DNA of 64,000 nucleotides from Firmicutes bacterium UBA3553 (GCA_002381185.1 DFOA01000059.1:38054-102053); one strand, 5' to 3'. Shown: positions 41,826 to 50,948, counted from the first letter of the stretch. A program made the numbers and translations. Notes: generated by a model not told the origin, from the letters alone.

Positions 41826-43148
41826 ATGATAATAGGCAACGGTAAAATTATTACTAATGATTCATTTAACACTTTTATTGAAAACGGAGCAATTTACATT
41901 AAGGATAATGTTATAGAAGATATAGGTAACTTTACGGATATAAAAAACAAATACCCTGATGAAGAATTGACAGATGTTAAAGGCAGAGTAATAATGCCAG
42001 GTATGATATGCGCGCACAGCCATATATACAGCGCTTATGCCAGAGGTATGTCTGTTTCGAAACCAACCGCAGACTTTTTTACAGTGCTTGAAAACTTGTG
42101 GTGGAGTCTTGACAGAAAGCTTACTTTAGAGGATGTAAAACTGAATGCATTTACTACTTATATAGAATCAATTCAAAATGGTGTTACTACTTTAATAGAT
42201 CACCATTCAGGACCTAATTCCGTAACAGGCAGCTTATTTGCAATAGCAGATGCTGCCTTGGAGCTGGGTATAAGAACCTCACTATGCTATGAAGTATCTG
42301 ATAGGGATGGAAAAGATATTGCACTGAAAGCAATTGAGGAAAATGTTAGCTTTATTAAGCATTGTCAAAATGATGACAATGATATGATAAAGGCATTATT
42401 TGGTCTTCATGCATCTTTTACATTATCAAATGAAACCATGTACAAGGTAAAAGAAGCTATGGAAGGATTGTATGACGGCTATCATATCCATGTGGCTGAA
42501 GGTATAGAAGACCAGTATGATTCTTTGAAAAAGTATGGCAGAAGAGTTGTTGAAAGACTTCATGATTTTGGTATTTTAGGCGAACATACTATTGCAGTTC
42601 ACGGTGTTCACACAAACCAAAGAGAAATTGAAATTTTAAAAGAAACAGACACAAGTGTTGTCCATAATCCTGAATCAAATATGAATAATTCGGTTGGTTG
42701 CCCACCGGTAGTATCAATGATTAAGCAAGGCTTAAGAGTTGGTCTCGGAACCGATGCATATACAAATGACATGTTTGAATCAATGAAAGTGGCCAATATT
42801 CTGCAAAGTCACCATTTGTGCGACCCAACGGTCGGTTTTATGGAAACTAAAAAAATGCAATTTGAGAATAATCCTAAAATTCTGGGAAAATACTTTAAGA
42901 AAGAATTGGGGGCTTTATCAAAGGGCGCATATGCAGACATTATAACACTTGATTATGATCCTTTAACACCAATGAACGAAAACAACTGGTTCGGTCATGC
43001 GTTGTTTGGAATGACAGGCAGATTGGTAAATGATACTGTTGTAAATGGTAAGTTTATTATGAAAAACCGGGAAATTCAAACAGTCGATACAAAGGAAATA
43101 ATGCGCAAGTCCAGAGAAAGAGCAAAAGAAATTTGGCCGTTAATGTAG
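41826..43148 (+). CDS. ssnA: SsnA-type amidohydrolase
   Basis: A 440-residue metal-dependent aminohydrolase of the SsnA/guanine-deaminase branch. Metal ligands read as HSHIYS (H64, H66), HVAEG (about 222), HGVH (about 260) and GTDAYTNDM (aspartate about 314). The usual N- and C-terminal beta-sandwich wraps the barrel. Family knowledge: SsnA is part of the gut-bacterial urate/purine cluster and may act on a ring-opened or aminated purine product; its exact substrate is not settled. Start after AAAAGGAGCAAATA, 14 bases after carbamate kinase. Confidence 0.88.
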   Translation: MIIGNGKIITNDSFNTFIENGAIYIKDNVIEDIGNFTDIKNKYPDEELTDVKGRVIMPGMICAHSHIYSAYARGMSVSKPTADFFTVLENLWWSLDRKLTLEDVKLNAFTTYIESIQNGVTTLIDHHSGPNSVTGSLFAIADAALELGIRTSLCYEVSDRDGKDIALKAIEENVSFIKHCQNDDNDMIKALFGLHASFTLSNETMYKVKEAMEGLYDGYHIHVAEGIEDQYDSLKKYGRRVVERLHDFGILGEHTIAVHGVHTNQREIEILKETDTSVVHNPESNMNNSVGCPPVVSMIKQGLRVGLGTDAYTNDMFESMKVANILQSHHLCDPTVGFMETKKMQFENNPKILGKYFKKELGALSKGAYADIITLDYDPLTPMNENNWFGHALFGMTGRLVNDTVVNGKFIMKNREIQTVDTKEIMRKSRERAKEIWPLM

Positions 43149-43151
43149 TAA

Positions 43152-43222
43152 GCATATCAATTGTTCTGTAATCAGAATGATTTATGCATGTATGAGGCTT
43201 GATATGCAGCCGCACACTTTTT
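43152..43222 (+). promoter_or_regulatory. Structured leader upstream of purine permease
   Basis: GCATATCAA (43152-43160) pairs with TTGATATGC (43199-43207), enclosing a second hairpin TTCTG-TAAT-CAGAA (43164-43177) and an ATGCAT-containing arm, a branched structure. A T-run follows at 43217-43222. It does not fit the purine riboswitch consensus. It may be a regulatory leader or an ssnA 3' terminator. Confidence 0.4.
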
Positions 43223-43270
43223 ATTGTTTGAAAGCGTACATGTTAATTTAAAAACGAAGGAGAAACAATT

Positions 43271-44632
43271 ATGAAAAACAAAAACGCAACTGTTAACAAT
43301 TCGCTGTTCAGTCTTGAAGGCAATCCGAGTCTTGGCACGGTAATGCCTATGTCATTGCAGCATTTACTGGCAATGATCGTCGGGAATGTCCTGCCTGCAT
43401 TAGTTTTGTCAGGTGCAATCGGATTTACTCCAAGTCAGCAAATTCAACTTGTTCAGGCAAGTATGTTTATTGCGGCAATAGGAACACTCATTCAGTCATA
43501 CCCTATATTTGGTATCGGAGCAAAGCTTCCGGTTATTATAGGTGTAAGCTTCGCGTATATACCGACAATTTTAGCTATTGGCGGAGAATACGGCATAGGA
43601 GCTGTATTAGGTGCACAGGTAGTAGGCGGTATCACCGCATTTATCGTCGGTATATTTATTAAAAAAATCAGAAAGTTCTTCCCGCCAATGGTAGCCGGAA
43701 CAGTTGTTTTTACCATAGGATTATCTCTTTACAGAGTTGCTGTTAACTATATGGCAGGCGGATTTCAGGCAACCGACCCGAGATATGGCGGACTTATTTA
43801 TTGGGGAATTGCGATTTTAACATTAGCTGTGGTTTTAATGTGCAACATGTTTGGAAAAGGATATATAAAACTTGCTGCAATATTAATTGGTATCATAGTT
43901 GGTTATATTGCAAGCTTAGCAGCAAATATAATCAATTTTGATTCTATATATTCTGCATCTTGGTTCAATCTGCCGGCTATAATGCCGTATAAAATGGAGT
44001 TTCCTATTGCGGCAGTAGTAAGTATGGCTGTTATGTATGTTGTAAATTCAGTGCAGGCAGTTGGGGACTTATCAGGAACAACAGTCGGAGGAATGGAAAG
44101 AGAAGCAACGGATGAAGAGCTTTCAGGCGGTATCAAAGCTAATGGTATTGTCAGCGTTATAGGTTCTTTAATTGGTGCTTTGCCTACCGCAACATACAGC
44201 CAGAATGTCGGTATAGTTGCTATGACAAAGGTAGTAAGCTTAAAAGTATTCAGAGTTACTGCTATCTTGGTGTTAATTGCAGGATTCATACCTAAATTCG
44301 GTGCTGTTATGACTTCAATTCCTCAATGTGTAATCGGCGGAGCAACTATTTCTGTATTTGCTCAAATTACTATGACAGGTATGAGATTAATAGTACAGGA
44401 TGAAATGTCTGTCAGAAATACGACTATTGTAGGTCTTGGTATTGCATTAGGTATGGGTATTACTCAAATACCTAAAGAAGGATTACAGTACCTTCCTGAC
44501 TGGTTCACTATGGTATTTGCCAGCTCACCAGTTGTTCTTGCAACAGTTGTAGTATTTTTGTTAAATATAATTCTGCCGAAGAAAACTATAGCAGAAGAAA
44601 AAGCAGAACGTGAAGCAATAGAAAAAAAATAG
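43271..44632 (+). CDS. NCS2-family purine (xanthine/urate) permease
   Basis: A 453-residue transporter with about 12-14 membrane segments. QHLLAMIVGNVLPALVL (helix 1), PVIIGVSFAYI (helix 3), the substrate-binding stretch with GDLSGTTVGG and the late TATYSQNVGIVAMTKV motif place it in the nucleobase:cation symporter-2 family, xanthine/urate branch. It probably imports the purine degraded by this cluster. Start after AACGAAGGAGAAACAATT; it has a 120-base structured leader and its own terminator. Confidence 0.9.
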   Translation: MKNKNATVNNSLFSLEGNPSLGTVMPMSLQHLLAMIVGNVLPALVLSGAIGFTPSQQIQLVQASMFIAAIGTLIQSYPIFGIGAKLPVIIGVSFAYIPTILAIGGEYGIGAVLGAQVVGGITAFIVGIFIKKIRKFFPPMVAGTVVFTIGLSLYRVAVNYMAGGFQATDPRYGGLIYWGIAILTLAVVLMCNMFGKGYIKLAAILIGIIVGYIASLAANIINFDSIYSASWFNLPAIMPYKMEFPIAAVVSMAVMYVVNSVQAVGDLSGTTVGGMEREATDEELSGGIKANGIVSVIGSLIGALPTATYSQNVGIVAMTKVVSLKVFRVTAILVLIAGFIPKFGAVMTSIPQCVIGGATISVFAQITMTGMRLIVQDEMSVRNTTIVGLGIALGMGITQIPKEGLQYLPDWFTMVFASSPVVLATVVVFLLNIILPKKTIAEEKAEREAIEKK

Positions 44633-44642
44633 TTCAGATATA

Positions 44643-44690
44643 GGTTAATCTTATAGAAATATGAGATTAACCATATCTTCTTTTGTTTTA
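44643..44690 (+). terminator. Terminator after purine permease
   Basis: GGTTAATCT (44643-44651) pairs with AGATTAACC (44664-44672), followed by a T-rich tail (TATCTTCTTTTGTTTTATTT). Confidence 0.65.
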
Positions 44691-44692
44691 TT

Positions 44693-44714
44693 TGATAAAA
44701 TAAATATTTTATCA
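44693..44714. promoter_or_regulatory. Palindrome immediately upstream of hydantoinase ribosome binding site
   Basis: TGATAAAA (44693-44700) and TTTTATCA (44707-44714) form a perfect inverted repeat with six-base spacer, abutting the AGGGAGGG site. It may be an mRNA hairpin affecting translation or a protein-binding site. Confidence 0.4.
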
Positions 44715-44725
44715 GGGAGGGTGCT

Positions 44726-46111
44726 GTGAATTTATTAATAAAGAACGGGTTAATAAATGATAACAATGAGAGCTATAATGCTGATATATTGATTGAAGAC
44801 GGAAAAATAAAAGAAATAGGAATAAAATTAAATAATGAAAATAATTACGAAGTAATTGACGCATCCGAAAGACTGGTTCTTCCCGGAGGTGTTGATGTAC
44901 ACACCCACATGGATTTAGACTTGGGAAAATACAGAGCAGTGGATGACTTTTATACGGGAACGGTTGCTGCCGTCTTCGGCGGAACCACAACAATTGTAGA
45001 CCATATTGCTTTTGGACCGAATGGATGCAGCCTACATCATAAAATAGATGAATATCATAAGCTTGCAGACGGAAAAGCTGTTATTGATTACAGCTTTCAT
45101 GGAGTTATTCAGCATGTTGATGAAAACATTTTAAATGAAATGAATGAACTTGTTGATGAAGGAATTCAAAGCTTTAAAATTTATATGACATATAACAATA
45201 TGTTAAACGACGAAGAAATATTAAGAGTATTAGTAAAAGCAAAAGAAACAGGTGCGGTTATTGCAGTTCATGCAGAAAATAACGGGGCAATACAATATTT
45301 GAGAAAATATTACGGCGATAATGGAAAAACGGAGCCGATTTATCATGCTGTTACAAGACCGGATTCTACAGAAGCAGAAGCTATAAACAGGATGATATAC
45401 TTAAGCGAAATTGCAGGGTATCCTCATCTTTATTTTGTTCATGTATCCACAAAAAAGGGTTTGAATGAAATAACAGCCGCAAGAAAAAGGGGAGTAAAAA
45501 ACATATATTGCGAAACCTGCACACAATATTTGACACTGACAGAAGAGAATTATAAAAAAGAAAATTATGAAGGCTTAAAATATATAATGGCACCTCCATT
45601 AAGAAAACATGAAGATGTAGAAGCTTTGTGGAAGGGAATTGAAAAAAATGAAGTTGATGTAATTGCAACAGATCATTGTCCGTTTTTCTTTAAACAAAAG
45701 CTTGACGGCAAAACTGATTTCAGACTTGCTCCGGGCGGGGCTCCTGGAGTTGAAGAAAGAATGGAGATTATTTTAACTGAAGGAATAAAAAGAGGTATAT
45801 CAGTTAATAGGCTTGTAGAAAAATTATCTGCAAATCCTGCTAAAATTTTTGGATTGTATCCTAAAAAAGGCACTATTCAAATAGGTGCTGATGCTGATAT
45901 AATTATTATGAAAAAAGGCAATAAAATAATTGAACAGAAAAACAGGCACGGGAGATCAGATTATACTGCATACGAAGGATTTGAGGTAGACTATGTTGTG
46001 GAAACCACCGTTCAAAGAGGCAGAATACTTGTTAGCGGATGTAAATTGACAGCGGATGAAGGTACCGGCGAATTTATAAAAAGAAAATGCAAAAAAGGAA
46101 AGGAAGACTAG
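44726..46111 (+). CDS. hyuA: D-hydantoinase / dihydropyrimidinase-type amidohydrolase
   Basis: A 461-residue binuclear zinc hydrolase of cyclic amides. Ligands: DVHTHMD (H59, H61), the carboxylated lysine in SFKIYMTY (K151), VHAENN (H182), FVHVST (H239) and ATDHCPF (aspartate about 316). Start is GTG 44726 behind AGGGAGGGTGCT. E. coli YgeZ is the counterpart. In the purine pathway it probably opens the hydantoin- or pyrimidine-like ring left after the first reduction. It abuts the xdh gene by one base. Confidence 0.9.
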   Translation: MNLLIKNGLINDNNESYNADILIEDGKIKEIGIKLNNENNYEVIDASERLVLPGGVDVHTHMDLDLGKYRAVDDFYTGTVAAVFGGTTTIVDHIAFGPNGCSLHHKIDEYHKLADGKAVIDYSFHGVIQHVDENILNEMNELVDEGIQSFKIYMTYNNMLNDEEILRVLVKAKETGAVIAVHAENNGAIQYLRKYYGDNGKTEPIYHAVTRPDSTEAEAINRMIYLSEIAGYPHLYFVHVSTKKGLNEITAARKRGVKNIYCETCTQYLTLTEENYKKENYEGLKYIMAPPLRKHEDVEALWKGIEKNEVDVIATDHCPFFFKQKLDGKTDFRLAPGGAPGVEERMEIILTEGIKRGISVNRLVEKLSANPAKIFGLYPKKGTIQIGADADIIIMKKGNKIIEQKNRHGRSDYTAYEGFEVDYVVETTVQRGRILVSGCKLTADEGTGEFIKRKCKKGKED

Positions 46112-46112
46112 T

Positions 46113-48722
46113 ATGTATTCTTTAAATATAAACGGAAAAGTTTATGAAACGGAACAAGATAAAAGTCTTATGGATTTTTTAAGAGATGATTTAGGTTTAA
46201 CAGCAGTAAAAAACGGCTGTAATGAAGGCGCCTGCGGAGCATGTTCAATTCTTGCGGATGGCAAGGTTGTTAAATCATGTGTTATGAAGGTATCTAAGTT
46301 TATCGGCAAAAATATTGTAACGGTAGAAGGATTGTCCGACAGAGAAAAAGAAGTCTACAGCTATGCATTTGCCAAGGCTGGTGCGGTACAATGCGGTTTT
46401 TGCATACCAGGAATGATAATAAGTGCAAAAGCCCTCATTGATCAAAACAGTGATCCTACACGGGATGACGTTAAAAAAGCAATTAAAGGAAATATCTGCA
46501 GATGTACAGGATATGCAAAAATAGAAGAAGCCATTTTGCTGGCGGCTAAAATCTTCAGAGAAAAAGATGTAATTCCAAAAGAAGAGGCAAAAGTTAAAAT
46601 AGGCCAGGAAATTTTAAGAATTGATGCAATGGATAAAGCACTGGGAACAGCAAAATATGCAGATGATTATAAATTTGAGGGAATGCTTTACGGTAAAAAT
46701 GTGTTCAGCAAATATGCCCGTGCAAAGGTTCTGGCTGTTGAAACAAGTGAAGCATTGAAGATGCCGGGAGTAGCGGCTGTATTTACAGCCAAGGACATTC
46801 CCGGAAAAAGATATATAGGGCATCTTGCTCACGACTGGCCGGGAATGATAGATGTGGGAGAACAGACAAAATGCATCGGAGATACTATTGCAATGGTTGT
46901 TGCAGAAACCAGAGAACAGGCTGAAGCGGCCGTTAAGGCGGTAAAGGTTGAATATGAAGAATTAGAACCGATTACTACCACTGAGCAGGCAGCGGCACCT
47001 GGGGCACATCAGATTCATGGTGAAGGCTTTATGATGTTTGGTAAAAATATCGTTCCTGAGAACAATTTATTTTCACACCAGGAAGTTAAAAGAGGAGATG
47101 CTGAAAAAGCATTACAAGATTCAAAGTATGTTGTGGAAGGAACATTTGAAGTCCCACCTACTGAACATGCATTTTTAGAACCTGAAACAGCAGTTGCAGT
47201 GCCTGAAGGAGAAGAGGGAATATTGGTTATTACCGGAGGTCAGGGTATCTATGATGAATATGAGGAATTAGCATTATACCTTGGAATACCGAAGGAAAAG
47301 GTAAGAATTAAAAGTGCTGTTGTGGGAGGCGGATTTGGCGGCAAGGAAGATATGAGCGTTCAACATCAGGCTGCTCTTTGTGCATTCCTTTTAAAACGTC
47401 CTGTCAAAGTATATTTCAGCAGACAGGAAAGTATTAACTATCATCCGAAGCGCCATGCAATGAAAATCTATTGCAAAATAGGATGTGATAAAAATGGTAT
47501 ATTACAAGGCATGCAGGCAAGGCTCACATCCGATACAGGTGCCTATGGTTCTCTTGGCGGACCTGTTCTCCAGAGAGCATGTACGCATGCAGGAGGCCCT
47601 TACAACTATCAAAATGTTGATATAGAGGGTAATGCTTATTATACAAACAATCCTCCGGCAGGAGCATTCAGAGGATTCGGAGTTACACAATCCGCATTTG
47701 CAGTTGAATGTTTAATAAACCAGCTTGCTGAAAAAACAGGATTATCAGGCTGGGAAATAAGATACAAAAATGCTATAAGGCCGGGCCAGTCGCTTCCTAA
47801 CGGACAGATTGCCGATGAAGGAACAGGTATGGCAGAAACACTGGAAGCTGTTAAGGAAGCTTTTGATAAATACGAAAATGATTCTGATTACTATGTGGGC
47901 ATTGCATCAGCAATGAAAAACGCAGGCCTCGGAGTAGCTGTGCCGGATCCTGGACGCTGTAATCTAATGGTGGCTTCCGGCAAGGTTCATGCACATTCAT
48001 CTGCCGGAGCAATCGGTCAGGGAGTGCAGACGGTTATATTCCAGGTTGTATGTGAAACGACGGGATTATCAAGGGATAAGGTAATTGTAGAACATCCTGA
48101 CACTAAGTATTCTCCAAATGCAGGAACGACAACAGCATCAAGACAGACTGTGTTTACGGGTGAAGCGGCAAGGGTGGCTTCTCTGGAGTTAAAAGCAGAC
48201 TTAGACAGCGGCAAGACTCTGGAGGAATTGGAAGGGAAGATATATAAGGGCGAATTTGACTTTAAAACAGATCCTATCGGTTCCCCAAAACCAAATCCGG
48301 TAAGCCATATTGCTTACGGTTATGCGACTCAGCTTGTAGTAATCGACAAGGAAGGCAAACTTGTAAAGGTTGTGGCGGCTCATGATGTGGGAAGAGCAAT
48401 TAACCCTGTTTCTGCGAGAGGCCAAATTGAAGGCGGAGCAGCAATGGCTCTCGGCTATGGTCTTACAGAGGATTTTCCTCTTAAAGATGGTGTGCCTCAA
48501 GTTAAATTCGGTACATTAGGTCTTTTCAGATCTACACAAATGCCTCCTGTTGAGGTGCATTTAATAGAAAAGAACGAGCAAAACGGCGTTGCATTCGGTG
48601 CAAAAGGTCTTGGAGAAATTGTTGTTATTCCAGGAGCACCGGCAGTTCAAAATGCCTATTGCAAAAAAGACGGAAAATTCAGATATAAACTGCCACTAGA
48701 AAATACAGCCTACAAAAAATAA
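46113..48722 (+). CDS. xdhD: Xanthine-dehydrogenase-type selenium/molybdenum hydroxylase, fused Fe-S and Mo domains
   Basis: An 869-residue protein. Residues 1-155 carry two [2Fe-2S] clusters (C36, C41, C44, C56 in CNEGACGACS and after; C94, C97, C129, C131 in CGFCIPG and CRCTGY). Residues 170-869 are the molybdopterin domain with GGQGIYDE, GGGFGGKED, GAFRGFGV and GAKGLGE containing the catalytic glutamate near the end. The layout equals E. coli XdhD/YgfN (956 residues). There is no FAD domain and no YgfM gene in the cluster. Downstream yqeC/mocA/yqeB genes indicate a selenium-containing Mo cofactor. It would interconvert purine oxidation states. Confidence 0.9.
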   Translation: MYSLNINGKVYETEQDKSLMDFLRDDLGLTAVKNGCNEGACGACSILADGKVVKSCVMKVSKFIGKNIVTVEGLSDREKEVYSYAFAKAGAVQCGFCIPGMIISAKALIDQNSDPTRDDVKKAIKGNICRCTGYAKIEEAILLAAKIFREKDVIPKEEAKVKIGQEILRIDAMDKALGTAKYADDYKFEGMLYGKNVFSKYARAKVLAVETSEALKMPGVAAVFTAKDIPGKRYIGHLAHDWPGMIDVGEQTKCIGDTIAMVVAETREQAEAAVKAVKVEYEELEPITTTEQAAAPGAHQIHGEGFMMFGKNIVPENNLFSHQEVKRGDAEKALQDSKYVVEGTFEVPPTEHAFLEPETAVAVPEGEEGILVITGGQGIYDEYEELALYLGIPKEKVRIKSAVVGGGFGGKEDMSVQHQAALCAFLLKRPVKVYFSRQESINYHPKRHAMKIYCKIGCDKNGILQGMQARLTSDTGAYGSLGGPVLQRACTHAGGPYNYQNVDIEGNAYYTNNPPAGAFRGFGVTQSAFAVECLINQLAEKTGLSGWEIRYKNAIRPGQSLPNGQIADEGTGMAETLEAVKEAFDKYENDSDYYVGIASAMKNAGLGVAVPDPGRCNLMVASGKVHAHSSAGAIGQGVQTVIFQVVCETTGLSRDKVIVEHPDTKYSPNAGTTTASRQTVFTGEAARVASLELKADLDSGKTLEELEGKIYKGEFDFKTDPIGSPKPNPVSHIAYGYATQLVVIDKEGKLVKVVAAHDVGRAINPVSARGQIEGGAAMALGYGLTEDFPLKDGVPQVKFGTLGLFRSTQMPPVEVHLIEKNEQNGVAFGAKGLGEIVVIPGAPAVQNAYCKKDGKFRYKLPLENTAYKK

Positions 48723-48738
48723 ACGACATAAAGAATAG

Positions 48739-48773
48739 GCATAAATGTCATCCTGTTAGGATGACATTTATGC
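48739..48773. other. Perfect 15-bp hairpin between xdhD and yqeC
   Basis: GCATAAATGTCATCC (48739-48753) pairs with GGATGACATTTATGC (48759-48773) around TGTTA, then TTAATAATGATG without a T-run. It is too stable to be chance and probably acts as an attenuator or mRNA end-stabiliser. Confidence 0.6.
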
Positions 48774-48801
48774 TTAATAATGATGGAGTCTTGGTGATTG
48801 T

Positions 48802-49542
48802 ATGAAAAAAATAACTGAATTATTTAATATAAATAAAGGGGATGTTGTATCAATTGTAGGCAGCGGTGGTAAAACCACATTTCTTTTTAAATTAGCCGAG
48901 GATTTAAAAAAAGAATATAACGTCCTTGTCAGCACAAGCACAAGAATATTTGAGCCTTCAGCAGATGATTATGATTATCTATATAAAAACATAGAGAGTT
49001 ATACTAAAAATAAAAAAATAGACAAAAAAAATTCTATAACCGTTGTTTCAAAGAGTATTAATACCGAAACAAAAAAATTAATCGGCATAGATGATAACGA
49101 TTTAGATATTTTAAAAGATGATTTTGATATTATACTGATAGAAGCCGATGGTTCCCGTAATCTGCCCCTCAAGGGATGGAAAAGCCATGAGCCTCCTGTA
49201 TTAAAAAAAACAAATAAAACCATAGGAGTAATACCTGCAAATTTAATAAATAAAAAAGTAAGTGAGACATTTATTTACGCATTTGACGAATTTAGCATAT
49301 TGACAGACTATAGCGAATATATTAGTTTTGAAGCAATAGGAAAAATATGTTCAAGCTATAATGGAATATTTAAAAATGCAAAGGGAAGTTTATATTTATT
49401 TTTAAATAAAGCAGACACAGATGAAGAAGTTCTGGTTTCTAAAGAATTATCAAAATATCTTAAGGAATTTGCGGTTAATAAGCCGTTTAATTTTAAAATT
49501 TGTTTTGGTTCTTTAGAAAAAGGGGTATATTATGAATATTAG
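48802..49542 (+). CDS. yqeC: Selenium-dependent hydroxylase accessory protein YqeC
   Basis: A 246-residue protein with a P-loop-like SIVGSGGKTTFLFKLAEDL (about 15-33) and IEADGSRNLPLKGWKSHEPP (about 114-133), both typical of YqeC. Family knowledge: YqeC is found only with selenium-dependent molybdenum hydroxylases and is thought to help mature the cofactor. Start ATG 48802 follows GGTGATTGT only weakly. It overlaps the next gene by 11 bases, so the three maturation genes are coupled. Confidence 0.9.
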   Translation: MKKITELFNINKGDVVSIVGSGGKTTFLFKLAEDLKKEYNVLVSTSTRIFEPSADDYDYLYKNIESYTKNKKIDKKNSITVVSKSINTETKKLIGIDDNDLDILKDDFDIILIEADGSRNLPLKGWKSHEPPVLKKTNKTIGVIPANLINKKVSETFIYAFDEFSILTDYSEYISFEAIGKICSSYNGIFKNAKGSLYLFLNKADTDEEVLVSKELSKYLKEFAVNKPFNFKICFGSLEKGVYYEY

Positions 49543-50122
49543 CGCAATAATAATGGCCGCAGGTTTATCTAAAAGAATGAATCAAAATAAGCTTCAAATG
49601 AAAATCAATAATAAATATATATTTGAGTTTATTTTTGAAACAATTAAAAGATGCAGTGATTGTTTCAATGAAATTATTGTTGTTGCAAAGGATGATGAAA
49701 TTCTAAATACAGCTCGTGGTCTTGGCTTTAGCACCGTGAGAAATGAAATATCATACTTAGGTCAGAGTGTTTCTGTAAAGCTGGGGATTCAAAATTCAAA
49801 GAAAGCAGATGGATATATGTTTTTTGTTGCCGACCAGCCTTTTATAAAAGAATGCACAATCAGAAAATTGTTAAGCGTGTTTGAAAAAAATCCAAACAGC
49901 ATTGTAATGCCATGCTATAAGGTCACTAACGGAAGTCCTGTTATTTTCTCTGAAATGTTTAAGGAACAGCTGATGACATTAGAGGGGGACACTGGAGGTA
50001 AAGTGGTAATAAAAAACAATACGAATAAGGTTATAAAGGTGCAGATACAGTCTGAAGATGAACGTTTAGACATAGATACTATGGAGGATTATTACATAGT
50101 TGTAAAGAAGGTGAATGAATGA
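49532..50122 (+). CDS. mocA: MocA/MobA-like molybdopterin nucleotidyltransferase
   Basis: A 196-residue NTP transferase with the nucleotide loop ISAIIMAAGLSKRMNQNK, VVAKDDE, FFVADQPFI (metal aspartate) and NGSPVIF. This is the MocA (YgfJ) pattern, which attaches CMP to molybdopterin to form the cytosine-dinucleotide cofactor of xanthine-dehydrogenase-family enzymes. It is shorter at the C-terminus than MobA. Both its ends overlap neighbours (yqeC, yqeB). Confidence 0.87.
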   Translation: MNISAIIMAAGLSKRMNQNKLQMKINNKYIFEFIFETIKRCSDCFNEIIVVAKDDEILNTARGLGFSTVRNEISYLGQSVSVKLGIQNSKKADGYMFFVADQPFIKECTIRKLLSVFEKNPNSIVMPCYKVTNGSPVIFSEMFKEQLMTLEGDTGGKVVIKNNTNKVIKVQIQSEDERLDIDTMEDYYIVVKKVNE

Positions 50123-50928
50123 AGGGAGAAGTAGTAATAGTCAGAAGCGGCGGAGATATTGCATCCGGTGTAATACAAAAACTTCACAGAACAGGTTTCA
50201 GGGTACTGGTTCTGGAAATTGAAAAACCGACATCCATAAGGAGGACGGTATGTTTTTCAGAAGCTGTGTACGACGGGAAAATGGAGATAGAAGGAATAAC
50301 TTCGGTCCTGGTAAAAAACATTGTAGAGATATATCATGCATGGGCTAATGATTATGTTCCGGTAATAGTAGATCCAAAAGGAGAATACATAGAAAAATTC
50401 AAGCCCATTGCAGTTGTGGATGCAATTATAGCAAAAAGAAATACAGGAATGCACAAAGACCTTGCACCAATCACAATAGGCATGGGGCCAGGATTTACGG
50501 CAGGTGATGATTGCAGTGTAGTAATTGAAAGCAATCGGGGACACAATATGGGAAGATTGATATTTGAAGGCTCTGCAGAACCAAACACCGGCATGCCCGG
50601 AAACATAGCAGGATATACAACAGAAAGAGTCTTGAAATCTCCTGATGATGGAATAATTACATTGGAACATAATATTGGAGATACAGTAAAAATCGGTGAT
50701 GTAATTGCCTGTGTAAACGGTCAGAGCATTAATTCCAAAATCGACGGTATAGTGAGAGGCTTAATCAGAGAAGAAACGTATGTAACAAGGGGTTTTAAAA
50801 TAGGGGATATTGACCCTAGAATTGAACAATTAAAGAATTGTTACACAATTTCTGACAAAGCACGGGCAATTGGCGGTGCTGTTTTAGAAGCCATATTGAT
50901 TGAGATAGAAAAGATTAAAAATCTATAA
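50119..50928 (+). CDS. yqeB: Selenium-dependent molybdenum hydroxylase maturation protein YqeB
   Basis: A 269-residue protein with EVVIVRSGGDIASGVIQKLHR near the start (an NAD-like glycine loop) and GMGPGFTAGDDCSVVIE, GSAEPNTGMPGNIAGYTTERVL, the strongest YqeB signatures. Family knowledge: YqeB is the EF2563-type marker of selenium-dependent molybdenum hydroxylases. ATG overlaps the mocA stop (ATGA). The terminator at 50911-50946 begins within the last codons. Confidence 0.9.
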   Translation: MKGEVVIVRSGGDIASGVIQKLHRTGFRVLVLEIEKPTSIRRTVCFSEAVYDGKMEIEGITSVLVKNIVEIYHAWANDYVPVIVDPKGEYIEKFKPIAVVDAIIAKRNTGMHKDLAPITIGMGPGFTAGDDCSVVIESNRGHNMGRLIFEGSAEPNTGMPGNIAGYTTERVLKSPDDGIITLEHNIGDTVKIGDVIACVNGQSINSKIDGIVRGLIREETYVTRGFKIGDIDPRIEQLKNCYTISDKARAIGGAVLEAILIEIEKIKNL

Positions 50929-50946
50929 AGGTTTTTAATCTTTTTA
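50911..50946 (+). terminator. Terminator closing the purine cluster
   Basis: AAGATTAAAAA (50911-50921) pairs with TTTTTAATCTT (50932-50942), followed by TTTATA. The 5' arm lies inside the yqeB coding end. Confidence 0.7.
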
Positions 50947-50948
50947 TA

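Noticed and set aside
43152..43222. Purine (guanine/adenine) riboswitch before the permease
   Set aside because: The conserved purine aptamer core and loop sequences are absent; only a branched hairpin is seen, so it is listed as an unassigned leader.
46113..48722. Selenocysteine-encoding UGA in the xanthine-dehydrogenase-type gene
   Set aside because: The frame is uninterrupted and selenium in this enzyme class is a labile cofactor ligand, not selenocysteine; no recoding signal is needed.
50257..50670. 137-codon antisense frame opposite yqeB
   Set aside because: Composition rich in Tyr, Cys, Phe and Ile with no known pattern; yqeB on the other strand is diagnostic.
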